Shown: positions 19,101 through 29,674, numbered from the stretch's first letter. The stretch is 64,000 nucleotides of DNA from Sulfurimonas sp. (GCF_028713515.1 NZ_JAQTOD010000001.1:620001-684000), one strand, 5' to 3'. The notes: generated by a model from the sequence alone, not told the origin. Made by a program: numbers and translations.

Positions 19101-19320
19101 CCTTGGTAGTTCTATCGCAAAAATACCAGTAGTTGGATATATATTGCTGGAAAACAATGCAATATCTACTTCATTAAAAGTCACAGGAGCGCTTAATGAT
19201 CCAAAAGTAGATACACAAATAGCTAGAGATATAGCTGTGGCACCTCTGAATATTATAAAAAGAACACTTATGTATCCATTTGAGCTATTTAAAAAAGATA
19301 AAGATAAACAACCACATTAA
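16123..19320 (+). CDS. AsmA/YhdP-like membrane-anchored protein
   Basis: A 1065-residue protein with one N-terminal membrane segment (about residues 16-41) and a very long periplasmic part rich in alternating beta-strand sequence. The C-terminal 200 residues (SINGSVDEYSGLIEAKN, NNVLAFVNTIPSLVTF, IPVVGYILLENNAI) match the AsmA-like C-terminal region of YhdP/DUF3971 proteins. Such proteins form hydrophobic grooves that carry phospholipids between inner and outer membranes; that function is inferred from the family. Its start overlaps mltG on the other strand. It is convergent with the LolC/E-like gene, with a shared terminator. Confidence 0.75.
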   Translation: MKVKMIINTISKIHSFFINTLSIIFVTLSVLFLLLLNGVYLNNVSLPNINIKKIDVKWNNKLSVTIDEINIKKETDPKKPPIELTDIKKLLKYIKLFNHWFEKISVQTIHYNDMSGSFKYLDGKSGLFTLSSADFNLKSSISFSSKYLNLNIESLQDKKKDIKIDGNLIYDTSSEAELTSLLNISINDNAPLKLYATSNMKEFFYNIESPSNIKDIKKIVDIFNFKPDIKYWLYDAMTLSDLSLESFHGWVEYSKTEDAYKNISLKATANNLVYRYDAKLEPINTSKTDIELLHGVLYIKPKDTHTYNFFLDKSWLKIDFSKKEELLSIYLLFTGQANQDVLNLLNHYKINLPLLQTKGELKTNLTLDINLRTVDVKATGNFQTENAQIKYQGLNIDIFDANVSLDNSIVKAKNIFAKYQDIASSYLDIDFNTKESSGNLSFKVNKIAFSEIGLELTNTKTPLNILYSISPKQEIIKIGESSWNYKDNLIKVSPMQSLVDTKNLKIMIPKTSIESSGFLSASASGNLYLKPLRANVDINLSKFSYNKIKLNQSSLPIKFTYDNNFTFLSNSNINLMVADKKCSLKNAKLNISDGLLQIKNMQLNVNELIQTSINAQYNTSTSSGITDMYNIAFVDNDLKEIFKKDKNIRLNIENRDNKTVINSKDYDIEYVMAQNRWELKFKSIDKIANNSEFLKKYGITNGNINFYNKDDEENINFSAHTNYKYKVLVNGENPVETYMAYGEINNKTKGISFSVNNSVDVLIGDDIKIKAKNIGINFDELIRLLVDINKDSTPNNIVENRVKNNNDKELYFDAFNSNIFLSKHRHIISDAINLSYLDKILTAKLTHKKGSANLTYYNDKFTLNGKDFDDEFAKKISYLSKFSGGVFGFSINGSVDEYSGLIEAKNTTIKDHKVLNNVLAFVNTIPSLVTFSLPGYNRSGFDTTSAYINFKYKNDVYKIDDISVMSKEVTIVGLGEASIKNNTVNLDLNLKTDLGSSIAKIPVVGYILLENNAISTSLKVTGALNDPKVDTQIARDIAVAPLNIIKRTLMYPFELFKKDKDKQPH

Positions 19321-19358
19321 ACCAATTAACTATCTTGCTTGGTTTAATGTTGGTTTTT
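19315..19358. terminator. Bidirectional terminator between AsmA-like and LolC/E-like genes
   Basis: CATTAAACCA at 19315-19324 pairs perfectly with TGGTTTAATG at 19340-19349 (10 bp, 15-base loop), followed on the plus strand by TTGGTTTTT. It begins inside the last codons of the AsmA-like gene and lies between convergent genes. Confidence 0.65.
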
Positions 19359-20561
19359 CTACTCATTTCTAAGAACAGTTAAAATATCCACTTCGCTTGC
19401 CTTTTTGGCAGGATAGTATGATGATGCTACAACAATCCCAAATGCACCAATAACAATAAGCACAAAGTCTTTAACACTCAAATCAAGCGGAAGAGTTGTG
19501 GTTGGATAAACATCTTTAGGAAGATGGACAATATCAAAAGTGCTAAGAATCCACATTCCGCCCATACCAAAAGCAACTCCAGCCAAAATACCACTAACGC
19601 CTATAACTATACCGAGATATAAAAATACTTTTTTTACTTCAACAGCTGTTGCCCCAAGAGACAAAAGCAGAGCAATTTCACTTCTTCTGTTCATAACAGT
19701 CATTAAAAGTGAAGAGATTATATTAATTGCTGCTATTAAAATAATAAGCATTAAAACTATAAAAAGTGAGGCTTTTTCCAACTCTAGCGCCGCAAAAAAG
19801 TTTGTATTTTCTTCCCACCAACCTTTAATAACAACATTTTCTGGTAGAAATTGTTTGATTTTTAGAATATCTTCTTGTGGATTGTTTGAAAAAATGTGAA
19901 TTCCATCATATTGACCACTTGGCAGGTTTAAAATAGCTTGAAGTGAAGAAATTGTTGTATAACTATAGGCTTTGTCGTAGGCTGAGAGCCCAGAATCAAA
20001 AACTGATTTAAGTTGGAATCTTTTTATCTTTGGGGTGATAGAGAGTCCGCCCGGCTCAACATCTGTAAATATATACATAACTTTATCACCATCAAAAAGA
20101 GAAAATTCATCTTTTAGTGATTTACCCACGATAACATCAAATTTTTCAAATTTTTTATTCGCTGAAGCTTTTTTTAGAATACTGTTAACTTGAGCCTCGC
20201 TGTCAAAATCAACTCCAAAAATATAACCACCCTCCAAGACAGACCCACTTCTTGCCATAATTGTAGACTGAACATACTGACTAAATTTTAAATCTGGAAA
20301 TTTTGCCTTTAAGCTTACAAGCAGATTGTTATCAACTGCTCCATAAAACTTAGGCATAACAGTTAATGGATAGTTCATAATAGTGAGTTTTTTCTTGAAC
20401 TCATTGTCAAAACCATTCATAAGCGCCATTGCAATCAAAAGCACCATAACGCCCAAAGATATCCCCAAAAACGCAAGAAGTGCCGATAGGAAGATAAATG
20501 GTTGCTCTTTATCGAAGCGTAAAAATCTCTTGACAAGATATGGAACTATTGAATTTTTCAA
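19359..20561 (-). CDS. LolC/LolE-like lipoprotein-releasing ABC permease
   Basis: About 400 residues with the FtsX/LolCE layout: a membrane helix near the N-terminus ([22 protein letters not shown]), a periplasmic domain of about 210 residues, and three C-terminal helices. [21 protein letters not shown] is the coupling-loop region conserved in LolC/E. With an ATPase (LolD) it would extract lipoproteins from the inner membrane and hand them to LolA, encoded on the far side of secA. The likely start is the TTG at 20559-20561, overlapping the secA stop by 2 bases, with AAGGTG upstream. Upstream codons in frame encode secA-overlapping junk. This secA linkage is also what I recall in Campylobacter jejuni. 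Confidence 0.82.
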   Translation of the reverse strand: MKNSIVPYLVKRFLRFDKEQPFIFLSALLAFLGISLGVMVLLIAMALMNGFDNEFKKKLTIMNYPLTVMPKFYGAVDNNLLVSLKAKFPDLKFSQYVQSTIMARSGSVLEGGYIFGVDFDSEAQVNSILKKASANKKFEKFDVIVGKSLKDEFSLFDGDKVMYIFTDVEPGGLSITPKIKRFQLKSVFDSGLSAYDKAYSYTTISSLQAILNLPSGQYDGIHIFSNNPQEDILKIKQFLPENVVIKGWWEENTNFFAALELEKASLFIVLMLIILIAAINIISSLLMTVMNRRSEIALLLSLGATAVEVKKVFLYLGIVIGVSGILAGVAFGMGGMWILSTFDIVHLPKDVYPTTTLPLDLSVKDFVLIVIGAFGIVVASSYYPAKKASEVDILTVLRNE

Positions 20562-23125
20562 GAAGCAAAAACACCTTTTTTTGGACCACTTTTTCCACAG
20601 CACTGCTTATATTTTTTACCGCTTCCACATGGGCAATCTTCATTTCTAGAGACTTTTTTATTGTCCGTCTCTTCTTGATGATTCATCTGCGTTGTAGCAA
20701 ACTCATCAACTCTTCTTTGTAGCTCTAAATGTTCAGCAGCCTCTCTCGCTTCTTCCTCTGGATCTTCCATTCTAAATTGGATAATTTGAAGGGTTTTGAT
20801 TGCATTAAACTTAATACTACTTACAAGTTCTGTAAAAAGACCATAACTCTCTTTTTTGTATTCGACTAATGGGTCTTTTTGGTTATAGGCTCTTAGTCTA
20901 ATTCCAGTTTTCATATTATCCATAGCGTAAAGATGTTCTCTCCAAGCACTATCTAGCTCTTTTAAATAAAGCTCTCTCTCAATATTGCTTGCAGTTTCAC
21001 TATCAATTACACTCATTTTATGATCATAAGATTTTTTAACGCTATCAGTGACTACTTTTAGTAACTCATCATACTCAAAAGAAGAGAGAGCCGTGATATC
21101 TAACTCTAGATTTATCTCTTCTTTAATTATCTTTGATAACTTTTCTAGGTTAAAATCCTCTTTAGTGCCGCTACCAAAAATATTTGCCTCGAAAAAGAGA
21201 TGCTCTATATATTCAGCTCTAATTTCATCAATTTTTGTACCAATATCAAAGTTTTTATCAATCAGCTGATTTCTAAATTTATATACTATTTTTCTCTGCT
21301 CATTTGCAACATCATCATACTCAACAATCTGTTTTCTGCCCTCATAGTGCATATTTTCAACTTTTTTCTGAGCCTTTTCAACTGCACGAGTTACCATCTT
21401 TGACTCTATATATTCACCATCTTCGATACCTAGTCTTTCCATAATACTCTTAATCTTATCACTTCCAAATATACGAAGCAAACTATCTTCTAAACTAAGA
21501 TAAAATTGAGTAGTACCAGCATCACCTTGTCGTCCACTACGACCACGAAGCTGATTATCTATACGGCGGTTTTCATGTCTTTCTGTTCCAATAATGTAAA
21601 GTCCACCAAGCTCTCTAACTTCATCATTAACTTTAATATCAACACCGCGTCCAGCCATATTTGTGGCAATCGTTACGGCACCTTTTACACCAGCACTTTT
21701 AATAATCTCACCCTCTTGAGCATGGTTCTTAGCATTTAAAACCGTATGCGCTATCTTCTCTTTTTTTAGTATTTCATGAAGGACTTCTGATTTATCAATT
21801 GATGCCGTACCTATCAATACAGGCTGACCTGTTTTTGATAATTTTTTTATAGTTTCAATTACAGCTTCAAACTTTTCTCTTTCTGTTTTATAAATCAAGT
21901 CATTTAAATCTTTTCTTGAAATAGGTATGTTTGTTGGGATTGAGACAACATCTAATGAGTAGATTTGAGCAAACTCAGATGCTTCTGTCTCCGCTGTTCC
22001 TGTCATTCCAGCTAGTTTGTTGTACATTCTAAAATAGTTTTGGAATGTTATATCAGCAAGTGTTTGAGTCTCTTCTTTTATGTGAACCTGCTCTTTTGCT
22101 TCAAGCGCTTGATGCAGACCTTCCGAGAAACGGCGACCTTCACTAAGACGACCTGTAAACTCATCTACTATCACAACTTCATCATTATTTACGACATAGT
22201 CAACATCTTTTTCAAAAAGATAGTTAGCTTTTAAAGCTTGATCTAGCATGTGTGGTAGAGATGCATTTTCTGCACTATATAAATTTTCAACACCAAATAA
22301 CTCTTCAGCTTTTGTTATTCCATCTTCCGTAATCAAAACAACTCTATCTTTTTCATCAACCGTAAAGTGAGTATCTTTTTCAAGTTTAAGTGCAATGTTG
22401 TTCGCATCTACATAGTTTTGCATAATTCTGTTTGTTGGTCCAGATATAATCAAAGGCGTTCTGGCTTCATCAATCAAGATACTATCAACTTCATCAACGA
22501 TAACGAAATTATGGCTTCTTTGAACCATATTTTCAGCTGAATAGCTCATATTATCCCTTAGATAGTCAAATCCAAACTCGTTATTTGTTCCATAGGTTAT
22601 ATCTGCTGCGTAGATCTCTCTTTTTATAGCTAAGTCATTCATATTTTCAAGTATAACACCAACACTAAAACCAAGAAATTCATAGAGTGGTCTCATCTCA
22701 TTACCGTCTCTTGTTGCCAGATAATCATTAACAGTTACAAGATGAACACCCTTTCCGTCCATTGCATTAAGGACAATAGCTAGGGTTGCAACCAGTGTTT
22801 TACCCTCACCTGTCTTCATCTCTGCAATTTTACCCTCATGTAGAACTATTCCACCGATGAGCTGAACATCAAAATGTCTCATATTTAAGACACGAGAACC
22901 AACTTCTCTTGTTATTGCAAAAGAGTCGATTAGGGCATCATCTAAGCTTATCTTTTTACTTAAAACACTATCTCTAAGTTCATTAAAACTATTTTTTAAT
23001 TCATCATCACTAAGAGATTTGTATCTGCTCTCAAGAGCATTAATGCTATCAACTATTTTTATATATCTTTTTATCTCACGGTCATTTGTAGTACCGAACA
23101 CTTTACCTAGTAATGCTTGTAGCAT
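20558..23125 (-). CDS. secA: Preprotein translocase ATPase SecA
   Basis: A 855-residue motor of the Sec pathway. Walker A is in [11 protein letters not shown] at about residue 100, Walker B in [14 protein letters not shown], and helicase motif VI in [11 protein letters not shown]. The last 30 residues hold a SEC-C zinc motif ([13 protein letters not shown]), which binds SecB or ribosomes in other species. The start is the ATG at 23123-23125 with AAGG just upstream; a TTG two codons earlier is also in frame. The gene is divergent from lolA and overlaps the LolC/E-like start. Confidence 0.97.
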   Translation of the reverse strand: MLQALLGKVFGTTNDREIKRYIKIVDSINALESRYKSLSDDELKNSFNELRDSVLSKKISLDDALIDSFAITREVGSRVLNMRHFDVQLIGGIVLHEGKIAEMKTGEGKTLVATLAIVLNAMDGKGVHLVTVNDYLATRDGNEMRPLYEFLGFSVGVILENMNDLAIKREIYAADITYGTNNEFGFDYLRDNMSYSAENMVQRSHNFVIVDEVDSILIDEARTPLIISGPTNRIMQNYVDANNIALKLEKDTHFTVDEKDRVVLITEDGITKAEELFGVENLYSAENASLPHMLDQALKANYLFEKDVDYVVNNDEVVIVDEFTGRLSEGRRFSEGLHQALEAKEQVHIKEETQTLADITFQNYFRMYNKLAGMTGTAETEASEFAQIYSLDVVSIPTNIPISRKDLNDLIYKTEREKFEAVIETIKKLSKTGQPVLIGTASIDKSEVLHEILKKEKIAHTVLNAKNHAQEGEIIKSAGVKGAVTIATNMAGRGVDIKVNDEVRELGGLYIIGTERHENRRIDNQLRGRSGRQGDAGTTQFYLSLEDSLLRIFGSDKIKSIMERLGIEDGEYIESKMVTRAVEKAQKKVENMHYEGRKQIVEYDDVANEQRKIVYKFRNQLIDKNFDIGTKIDEIRAEYIEHLFFEANIFGSGTKEDFNLEKLSKIIKEEINLELDITALSSFEYDELLKVVTDSVKKSYDHKMSVIDSETASNIERELYLKELDSAWREHLYAMDNMKTGIRLRAYNQKDPLVEYKKESYGLFTELVSSIKFNAIKTLQIIQFRMEDPEEEAREAAEHLELQRRVDEFATTQMNHQEETDNKKVSRNEDCPCGSGKKYKQCCGKSGPKKGVFAS

Positions 23126-23321
23126 TTTCAACCTTATTATCGATAGCTAACCTTGTAATTATCTATCACTGAAATTGCGTTTATTTTAACACAGATATAA
23201 TTATAACTATATAAATCAAACCTTTAGACATACTAGTTACACAGCAGAATATAGAGATTTAAGTTGTGAGTAATTATATTTTTTTTATTGATACCAAACG
23301 ATATGTAAACGATTGCTTAGA

Positions 23322-23327
23322 TATAAT
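23322..23327 (+). promoter_or_regulatory. Probable -10 element for lolA
   Basis: TATAAT lies 23 bases before the lolA ATG, and AAGGAAC at 23341-23347 is the ribosome binding site. No clear -35 box is seen, which is common for vegetative promoters in this phylum. Confidence 0.5.
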
Positions 23328-23350
23328 TTTTCAAAAATACAAGGAACAAA

Positions 23351-23866
23351 ATGAAGTCAATAATTTTCATCATGATGCTATTATCTCAGGCATTTGCTTC
23401 TCTTGAGAATATTAATACATTCGAAGCTGATTTTACACAGACAATTACAGATGAAAAAAATACAGTTCTTGCATACAGTGGGCATATGTTTGCCTCAAAA
23501 CCTCAAAGTGTACGGTGGACATATTTAAAGCCAGTAAAAAAAGAGATTTATATTAATAGTTTTGAGGTGACAGTTGTTGAGCCAGAAATAGAGCAAGTCA
23601 TATTTAGAAAAGTTGAATCTGATTTTAACTTTTTTAGAATGATAAGTAACTCAAAAGAGATTAAAAAAAACACATATGAAACAAGCTATAAAAATTCAAA
23701 ATTCAAAATAGTAAAAAATGCAAATTTTATAGAATCAATCTCATATATTGATGAGTTCGAAAATAGAGTTAAAATAATGTTTAAAAATCAAAAGCAAAAT
23801 CAAAAAATTAGTGAAACTACTTTTGCTCCATCATATCCTTTGACATACGATATGATTAGAGATTAA
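23351..23866 (+). CDS. lolA: Outer-membrane lipoprotein carrier LolA
   Basis: A 171-residue periplasmic chaperone. A short Sec signal peptide ends near residue 17 (FIMMLLSQAFAS). The mature part has the LolA pattern: INTFEADFTQTI, YSGHMFASKPQSVRWTYLKP with its conserved Arg-Trp pair, and an unclosed half-barrel of beta strands. It shuttles lipoproteins across the periplasm. It is divergent from secA, and its last 11 bases overlap the convergent diguanylate cyclase gene. At 171 residues it is slightly shorter than the E. coli protein. Confidence 0.88.
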   Translation: MKSIIFIMMLLSQAFASLENINTFEADFTQTITDEKNTVLAYSGHMFASKPQSVRWTYLKPVKKEIYINSFEVTVVEPEIEQVIFRKVESDFNFFRMISNSKEIKKNTYETSYKNSKFKIVKNANFIESISYIDEFENRVKIMFKNQKQNQKISETTFAPSYPLTYDMIRD

Positions 23867-26225
23867 CAGATGATACTTCAATCCTATTTCTTCCATTCTC
23901 TTTAGCCCTATAAAGCGCCTTATCTGTCGCTTCATATATCTCATTCATCTCCATAACGCACTCTTTTGGTATAAAAGAGATTCCAGCCGAAATTGAAACA
24001 TATTTAGATATTGGGCTTGTGCTGTGTTCTATTTTTAGGTTCCCTATGTTTATTCTCAACGATTCTGCTCTATCGAGCCCGTTCTTCAAATTATTCGAGT
24101 AAAACGAAACTGCGAACTCTTCACCACCTAATCTATAAACATGGTCATTTGCTCGCTTAAAAAATGTTTTCATTACCGAAGATATTGCCTTAAGAACTTC
24201 ATCTCCCTTTAAATGGCCATAAGTATCATTGTATTGTTTAAAATAATCAATATCAACCATCAACAGAATTAAGTTTTTATTCTCTCTTTTTGAGACTCTT
24301 AATTCGTTACTTAATGTTATATCAAAAAAGCGTCTGTTGTAAAGTCCAGTGAGAGCATCCGTTATAGAGTACTCTTCAATTCTTTTCTTATCTGTTATGT
24401 CGTGATATATCGCAGAGTAGCCCAATATATTTTCATATCTATCAGTCAGTGGCGTTATGGTTGCGTCAACCCAATACTCCTTATTAGCCTTATTGAGATT
24501 TTTCATCTCTCCTTTATATATTTTTCCACTTTTTATGATTTTCCACATATCTTCATATATTACATCTTCAGTATCTGGATGCCTAATTATTGAATGTGAA
24601 TTTCCTATAATTTCATCTTTTGTATAGCCTGTAATTTTAGTAAATGCATCACTAACATCAGTAATAACACCTTTTGTATTTGTTTTTGAAGTAATGACAT
24701 ATTTATCTATAAGATCTATATATTTCCGGCTTGTTTCAGAATTTTTTGCATCTCGTAAAAAACCAATAATCATATCAATAAAATATTTAAAGTCATCGTT
24801 GTGGACTATATTGTTATCATCTATAAACCCTAGTTGCAATACACCAAAAAGTTTATCATAGCTTATTAGAGGTACTGTATAAATACTTGATGGGCTTATT
24901 ATAATAGACTCTATTCCAGTCGCTCTTTTGCTATCACTCATAAGTGTATGAATATGTCGCTTTTGAACAGCGACTTCACCAACAAAACCTTCTCCTAACT
25001 CAACAATCTGTTGCATTTTGTTTGTTGCATAAGATGAAGCTAGATATAGCTTGTTGTTCTCTTCATTAAAAAGATAGATTACTCCCTGAACGATATTAAA
25101 TTTATCTGCAAAAAAATAGAGTGAAGTTGATGATATATCCTGAATCGAACTGCATTTTTCAAGACTGTTTTTAAGGTTTATTATTGATGTTAAATTATTT
25201 TTTATTCGCTTTTCACTTTTTATATAAAGAAGCGAGCTTCTAATCATTGAAAATATCATCAAAATTATAAACAAAACAACCGCTACGCCAATAATTATTC
25301 CTTTTAGTTTTGCTGTTTCTAATGCATCTAGCTTGTCATTTAATCGTTTATTTAGAAATTCAGCATCGGTTTTATAAAACTCCAGTATTTTATTTATGAC
25401 ATCAGTAGATACTTTGAAAAACTCAAATGCATTTAAATCTGCATTATCGGAAACAACTGTTTGTTTAATATACTCCTGCATTTTTTGTGACTCTAAAGTA
25501 ATTCCATCCAATAGAGCAATCAATCTTGTTTTTTCCACATTTTCATTCATGTCATTTAAGATTTTCATAATCTGCTTACTGCTATCTTTACATGATGAAC
25601 AGCTACTAGCAAGAGAGTATTTAAGTTCACTTGTGGCCGAGTTTTCAAGCATAGCTCTTGAAGCTTCGCCTCGAATCTTAGCAACTGTCTCTATCAGACT
25701 TGGAATATGTTTTAACATCATATCTACTAAATAGTATTTATCATTATCAGACTCTAGCAGAAGCTCTGATTTAAAGCCAAGATAATACATCTTCTCTTTT
25801 AGTTGCTCAATAATATAAGTGAGTTTTTTAAATTTTATCTCACTGTCTTGGTTAGAGCCTAGCGTTTCGCCAAGCTCCTCTATTATGGAGTTATAGTGTG
25901 TGTCATATATTTGTGGGTATAGCTTTTGACTTGCTTTGAGCTCATTAATATCTTTTTTTATACTTAGGGTTACGAATCTAATCTCATCCTGCACTAACTT
26001 AGACTCCGCATCATCTAAAAACTCTTTTTCAAACTGCCCATAACCTCTTATTTTTTGAATATCTAGAATAAAAAATTGTAATTTTTGCGCAAAAGCAAGA
26101 CCATTAATCTCATTTTTTGTTTTGTTGATCTGTTGATTATAATTTAATACGAACTGAGTAAATAGAAAAAGGGAGCCGCCAGAGAGGAGTAAAATCAAGA
26201 TAATGAATTTATATATTTTTTGCAT
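23856..26225 (-). CDS. Membrane diguanylate cyclase with periplasmic sensor, GAF, PAS and GGDEF domains
   Basis: A 789-residue sensor enzyme. In order: a membrane helix at 7-28; a helical periplasmic domain at 30-305 containing Cys209-x-x-Cys212; a second membrane helix at about 308-328; a GAF-like domain at about 355-490; a PAS domain at about 510-610 with the GNSHSIIRHPD signature of Aer-type PAS domains; and a GGDEF domain from 620 (DALTGLYNRRFFD). The catalytic motif is GGEEF at 700-704, preceded five residues upstream by RAND, a RxxD inhibitory site, so it should make cyclic di-GMP and be product-inhibited. The periplasmic CxxC suggests redox or metal sensing; this is inference. A perfect palindrome sits just before its ribosome binding site. 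Confidence 0.88.
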   Translation of the reverse strand: MQKIYKFIILILLLSGGSLFLFTQFVLNYNQQINKTKNEINGLAFAQKLQFFILDIQKIRGYGQFEKEFLDDAESKLVQDEIRFVTLSIKKDINELKASQKLYPQIYDTHYNSIIEELGETLGSNQDSEIKFKKLTYIIEQLKEKMYYLGFKSELLLESDNDKYYLVDMMLKHIPSLIETVAKIRGEASRAMLENSATSELKYSLASSCSSCKDSSKQIMKILNDMNENVEKTRLIALLDGITLESQKMQEYIKQTVVSDNADLNAFEFFKVSTDVINKILEFYKTDAEFLNKRLNDKLDALETAKLKGIIIGVAVVLFIILMIFSMIRSSLLYIKSEKRIKNNLTSIINLKNSLEKCSSIQDISSTSLYFFADKFNIVQGVIYLFNEENNKLYLASSYATNKMQQIVELGEGFVGEVAVQKRHIHTLMSDSKRATGIESIIISPSSIYTVPLISYDKLFGVLQLGFIDDNNIVHNDDFKYFIDMIIGFLRDAKNSETSRKYIDLIDKYVITSKTNTKGVITDVSDAFTKITGYTKDEIIGNSHSIIRHPDTEDVIYEDMWKIIKSGKIYKGEMKNLNKANKEYWVDATITPLTDRYENILGYSAIYHDITDKKRIEEYSITDALTGLYNRRFFDITLSNELRVSKRENKNLILLMVDIDYFKQYNDTYGHLKGDEVLKAISSVMKTFFKRANDHVYRLGGEEFAVSFYSNNLKNGLDRAESLRINIGNLKIEHSTSPISKYVSISAGISFIPKECVMEMNEIYEATDKALYRAKENGRNRIEVSSVNL

Positions 26226-26235
26226 TACATCTCCA

Positions 26236-26267
26236 AATCATATTAAAAATAGATTTTTAATATGATT
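26236..26267. promoter_or_regulatory. Perfect 15-bp inverted repeat before the diguanylate cyclase
   Basis: Arms at 26236-26250 and 26253-26267 (15 bp, 2-base centre) form a 32-base palindrome. On the minus strand it ends directly at TTTGGAG, the ribosome binding site of the cyclase gene starting at 26225. It could be a regulator site, a hairpin that controls ribosome access, or a second terminator for acnB. Confidence 0.6.
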
Positions 26268-26288
26268 GTAGCAAAAAAATTATTTTTT

Positions 26289-26310
26289 TATCACAGAGAG
26301 TTCTGTGATA
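26289..26310. terminator. Hairpin downstream of acnB
   Basis: TATCACAGA at 26289-26297 pairs with TCTGTGATA at 26302-26310 (9 bp, loop of 4). It begins 12 bases past the acnB stop; on the minus strand it is followed by AAAAAAATAATTTTTTT. It is the likely acnB terminator, although the T-run is displaced. Confidence 0.6.
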
Positions 26311-26321
26311 TTTTCTTATTT

Positions 26322-28862
26322 TTATAATTTGTAGTTTTTGATTAGATTGAAGTTAAGATATTTGTATATCTCGTCCTCTTTACCAACAATTTTGTTAGTT
26401 TTTTCTAAATACTCTTCTTTTGTTGGGATACGGCCAAGCATCGAACATACTGCAGCAAGCTCAGCTGAACCTAGATAAACCTGAGTATCTTTACCCAGAC
26501 GGTTATCAAAGTTGCGAGTTGAAGTTGAAAACACAACTGCGCCATCACTAACACGAGCTTGATTTCCCATACATAGTGAACATCCTGGAATTTCCGTGCG
26601 AGCACCAGCTTCACCAAAAACAGTATAATAACCATCTTCTGTAAGCTGTTTTTCATCCATTTTTGTTGGAGGACAAACCCATAGTTTTGTAGGAACAGCA
26701 CCCTCACCTCTTAAAACTTCACCAAGTGCGCGATAGTGACCAATATTAGTCATACATGAACCAACAAATACTTCATCGATCTTAGTTGGGCGACTTGATG
26801 CCAAAACTTCACTAAGTGTAGCAACATCATCCGGATCATTAGGGCAAGCCAAAATAGGCTCAGTGATTGTGTTTAAATCTATTTCAATAATCGCCGCATA
26901 CTCTGCATTTGCATCTGGTTTCATAAGTGTTGGATTCGCTAACCACTCCTTCATCTTCTCAACTCTACGAGCAATTGTACGACTATCTTTGTAACCAGCT
27001 TCTATCATTGATTCTAAAAGTGCAACATTTGATTTTAAGTACTCAATCACAGGCTCTTCATTTAACAGAACTGTACATGCAGCAGCACTTCTCTCCGCAG
27101 ACGCGTCTGAAAGCTCAAATGCTTGCTCACACTTCATATTTGGCATACCTTCAATCTCTAAGATACGACCAGCAAAAATATTTTTCTTACCTTTTTTCTC
27201 AACAGTTAAATGTCCCTCTTTAATCGCTTGATAAGGGATAGCATTTACTAAATCACGAAGAGTGATTCCAGGCTGTAGTTCACCTTTAAAACGAACTAGA
27301 ACTGATTCTGGCATAGTTAAAGGCATAGAACCAGTTACACCAGCAAATGCAACTATTCCTGATCCACCAGGAAAAGAGATACCGATTGGGAAACGAGTAT
27401 GGCTATCTGCACCAGTTCCAACAGTATCTGGAAGCACCATTCTATTTAACCATGAATGAATAACACCATCACCCGGACGAAGTGCAACACCTGAACGCTT
27501 AGAGATAAATTCTGGGAGAGTATGATGCATTTCAATATCTGATGGTTTTGGATATGCTGCTGTATGACAGAATGATTGCATAACTAAATCAGCACTAAAT
27601 CCAAGTGCAGCAAGTTCAACAATCTCATCTCTTGTCATTGGTCCAGTTGTATCTTGAGAGCCAACAGTTGATGTGGTTGGCTCAACATACATTCCAGGGC
27701 GGACACCAGCCATACCACAAGCCTTTCCTACCATTTTTTGTGCTAAAGTATAGCCTTTTCCGTTATCAGCAGGCTGCTCTGGAGTTAAGAACATATCTGA
27801 TACGCCAAGCCCTAAAATGCTGCGAGCTTTCGAAGTTAATCCACGACCAATAATAAGTGGGATACGACCGCCTGCACGAACTTCATCCGTAATAGTATTT
27901 GGGTTTAATTTAAAAGTAGCAATGCATTTTCCATCTTTATGCGCTTCACCTTTGTATGGAAATATATCAATAACATCCCCAGTTTCCATCTGTGAAACAT
28001 CAAGTTCCAATGGTAATGCACCAGAATCTTCACATGTAGCAAAGAAAATAGGAGCGATAATACTACCAAGAACTACGCCGCCAGTGCGCTTGTTTGGAAC
28101 ACCAGCGATATCTTCACCCATGTGCCATTGAACAGAGTTTACACCAGATTTACGGCTTGAACCAGTTCCTACAACATCACCAACATAAGCAACTGTATGT
28201 CCTAGTTTTTTAAGCTCTTTAATTGTTTCTAGTGGATTTTGCATTTTTGCAGCAAGCATAGAGTTTGCATGAAGAGGAATATCCGAACGAGTAAACGCTT
28301 CTGATGCAGGAGAGAGATCATCAGTATTTGTCTCACCCGGAACTTTAAATACAGTAACAGTTATTTTTTCCGCTAACGCTGGTTTTGAACTAAACCACTC
28401 AGCATTTGCCCATGAGTTCATAACTTCAATAGCAGCGCTGTTTCCAGCTTTATATAGCTCCTCAACATCATTAAATGCATCATAAACAAGCAAAGTATGC
28501 TTAAGTGCTTCTTTGGCAGCATCAACAACTTCACTATTTTTAGAAGTTAATGCATCAACTTGTGGCTTAACATTGTAACCACCAAGCATCATACCCATCA
28601 TTTTCACTGCATGAGCCGCAGAGATTGCACTTACACTAATTTTTTCAGACGCAATATCGTTCAAAAATGCAGCTTTTACATACGCAGCATCATCAACACC
28701 TGGTGAGACACGATTTGTTAACAAATCTAGCAGCTCATCATTACAGTTTGATTTGATTAGCTCAACTACTTCTACTGTTTGCTGTGCCGAAAGTGGAAGC
28801 GGTGGTACACCAAGCTTCTCTCTCTCTAATATATGTGCCTTATACTCTTCTAAAAATGCCAT
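26322..28862 (-). CDS. acnB: Aconitate hydratase B / bifunctional aconitase
   Basis: About 846 residues of the AcnB type, with its HEAT-like N-terminal domain before the swivel domain and catalytic core. The start [20 protein letters not shown] is typical; AGGAAC precedes the ATG at 28860-28862, while the frame runs 13 codons further up without support. Cluster cysteines appear in the C-terminal core ([10 protein letters not shown] and [12 protein letters not shown]). It interconverts citrate and isocitrate and thus joins the icd product to citrate cleavage in the reductive cycle. It is monocistronic: a hairpin follows, and the next gene upstream has its own promoter. Confidence 0.95.
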   Translation of the reverse strand: MAFLEEYKAHILEREKLGVPPLPLSAQQTVEVVELIKSNCNDELLDLLTNRVSPGVDDAAYVKAAFLNDIASEKISVSAISAAHAVKMMGMMLGGYNVKPQVDALTSKNSEVVDAAKEALKHTLLVYDAFNDVEELYKAGNSAAIEVMNSWANAEWFSSKPALAEKITVTVFKVPGETNTDDLSPASEAFTRSDIPLHANSMLAAKMQNPLETIKELKKLGHTVAYVGDVVGTGSSRKSGVNSVQWHMGEDIAGVPNKRTGGVVLGSIIAPIFFATCEDSGALPLELDVSQMETGDVIDIFPYKGEAHKDGKCIATFKLNPNTITDEVRAGGRIPLIIGRGLTSKARSILGLGVSDMFLTPEQPADNGKGYTLAQKMVGKACGMAGVRPGMYVEPTTSTVGSQDTTGPMTRDEIVELAALGFSADLVMQSFCHTAAYPKPSDIEMHHTLPEFISKRSGVALRPGDGVIHSWLNRMVLPDTVGTGADSHTRFPIGISFPGGSGIVAFAGVTGSMPLTMPESVLVRFKGELQPGITLRDLVNAIPYQAIKEGHLTVEKKGKKNIFAGRILEIEGMPNMKCEQAFELSDASAERSAAACTVLLNEEPVIEYLKSNVALLESMIEAGYKDSRTIARRVEKMKEWLANPTLMKPDANAEYAAIIEIDLNTITEPILACPNDPDDVATLSEVLASSRPTKIDEVFVGSCMTNIGHYRALGEVLRGEGAVPTKLWVCPPTKMDEKQLTEDGYYTVFGEAGARTEIPGCSLCMGNQARVSDGAVVFSTSTRNFDNRLGKDTQVYLGSAELAAVCSMLGRIPTKEEYLEKTNKIVGKEDEIYKYLNFNLIKNYKL

Positions 28863-28998
28863 AATAGTTCCTGTTTGTGAAATTTGTCGGATTATATCCA
28901 AATATAAAAACAGTAGATATCATATGTTACAATACTACTCAAAAGATATTAACCCAATCAAAATAGTGTGATTTTTTGTAACAAAGTTATACTAGTTC

Positions 28999-29628
28999 CT
29001 ACTTAATAAATTCTACAACATCATCAAAATCAACTCTCAACTGTTTTGACTGCTCTTTAATTCTATATCCAAATGGTAACAGTAATGCTAGTTGATATTT
29101 CTTAGTATCAAGATTTAAAATCTCCTCCAAGCTCTCCTTCTCAAACCCCTCTATAGGACAACTATCTATCCCTAAAACTGCTGCGCATGTCATCATATTT
29201 GCAGAAGCGATGTAGCACTGTTTTGAAGTCCAAGCATAGATATTTTCATCACTGCTTAGCGTTTTTTGAAGATGATTTGCGTATAGATTCATATAAGAAT
29301 CAAGTTTTTCTTGACTCATCTCTCTCCTTAAAAATCTCTTTTTCACAACACCGCTCTCAACTCTAGCATCATCAATTGCAGCCAAAACAACAACAAGATG
29401 CGAACAACTGGTTATCTGAACTTGATTCCAACAAAAAGGTCTTAATTTTGCCTTTAAATCACTGTTTGTAATTACTAGAAATTTCCATGGTTCCATACCG
29501 AAAGATGATGGCGAGCCTCTTCCTGCCTCCAGTATACTTCTTATATCTGCGTCAGATATTTTTTTATCTTCATCAAAAATTTTACAAGCATGTCTAAAAT
29601 CCATAGCCTCTTGAAATGTTTTACTCAT
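28999..29628 (-). CDS. Nitroreductase family NAD(P)H oxidoreductase
   Basis: A 209-residue single-domain nitroreductase-fold flavoprotein (FMN expected). Family features are FRHACKIFDEDKKI at the start, where Arg/His contact FMN phosphate, SPSSFGMEPWKFLVI at about 40-54, and CPIEGFEKESLEEIL near 155. It resembles the NfsB/YdgI-like group that reduces quinones or nitro compounds; in Helicobacter related genes are rdxA and frxA, but specific orthology cannot be decided from the sequence alone. It stands alone with its own promoter. Confidence 0.82.
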   Translation of the reverse strand: MSKTFQEAMDFRHACKIFDEDKKISDADIRSILEAGRGSPSSFGMEPWKFLVITNSDLKAKLRPFCWNQVQITSCSHLVVVLAAIDDARVESGVVKKRFLRREMSQEKLDSYMNLYANHLQKTLSSDENIYAWTSKQCYIASANMMTCAAVLGIDSCPIEGFEKESLEEILNLDTKKYQLALLLPFGYRIKEQSKQLRVDFDDVVEFIK

Positions 29629-29668
29629 AACTGTTTCTCCTCTTAGTGGCTTTTTTAAAATTTAGTAT

Positions 29669-29674
29669 ATTATA
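29669..29674 (-). promoter_or_regulatory. Probable -10 element for the nitroreductase gene
   Basis: Minus-strand TATAAT lies about 40 bases before the nitroreductase ATG. A ribosome binding site (GAGGAGA) is seen near 29634-29643. The same spot reads TATAAT on the plus strand as well, so direction is not fully fixed. Confidence 0.4.
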
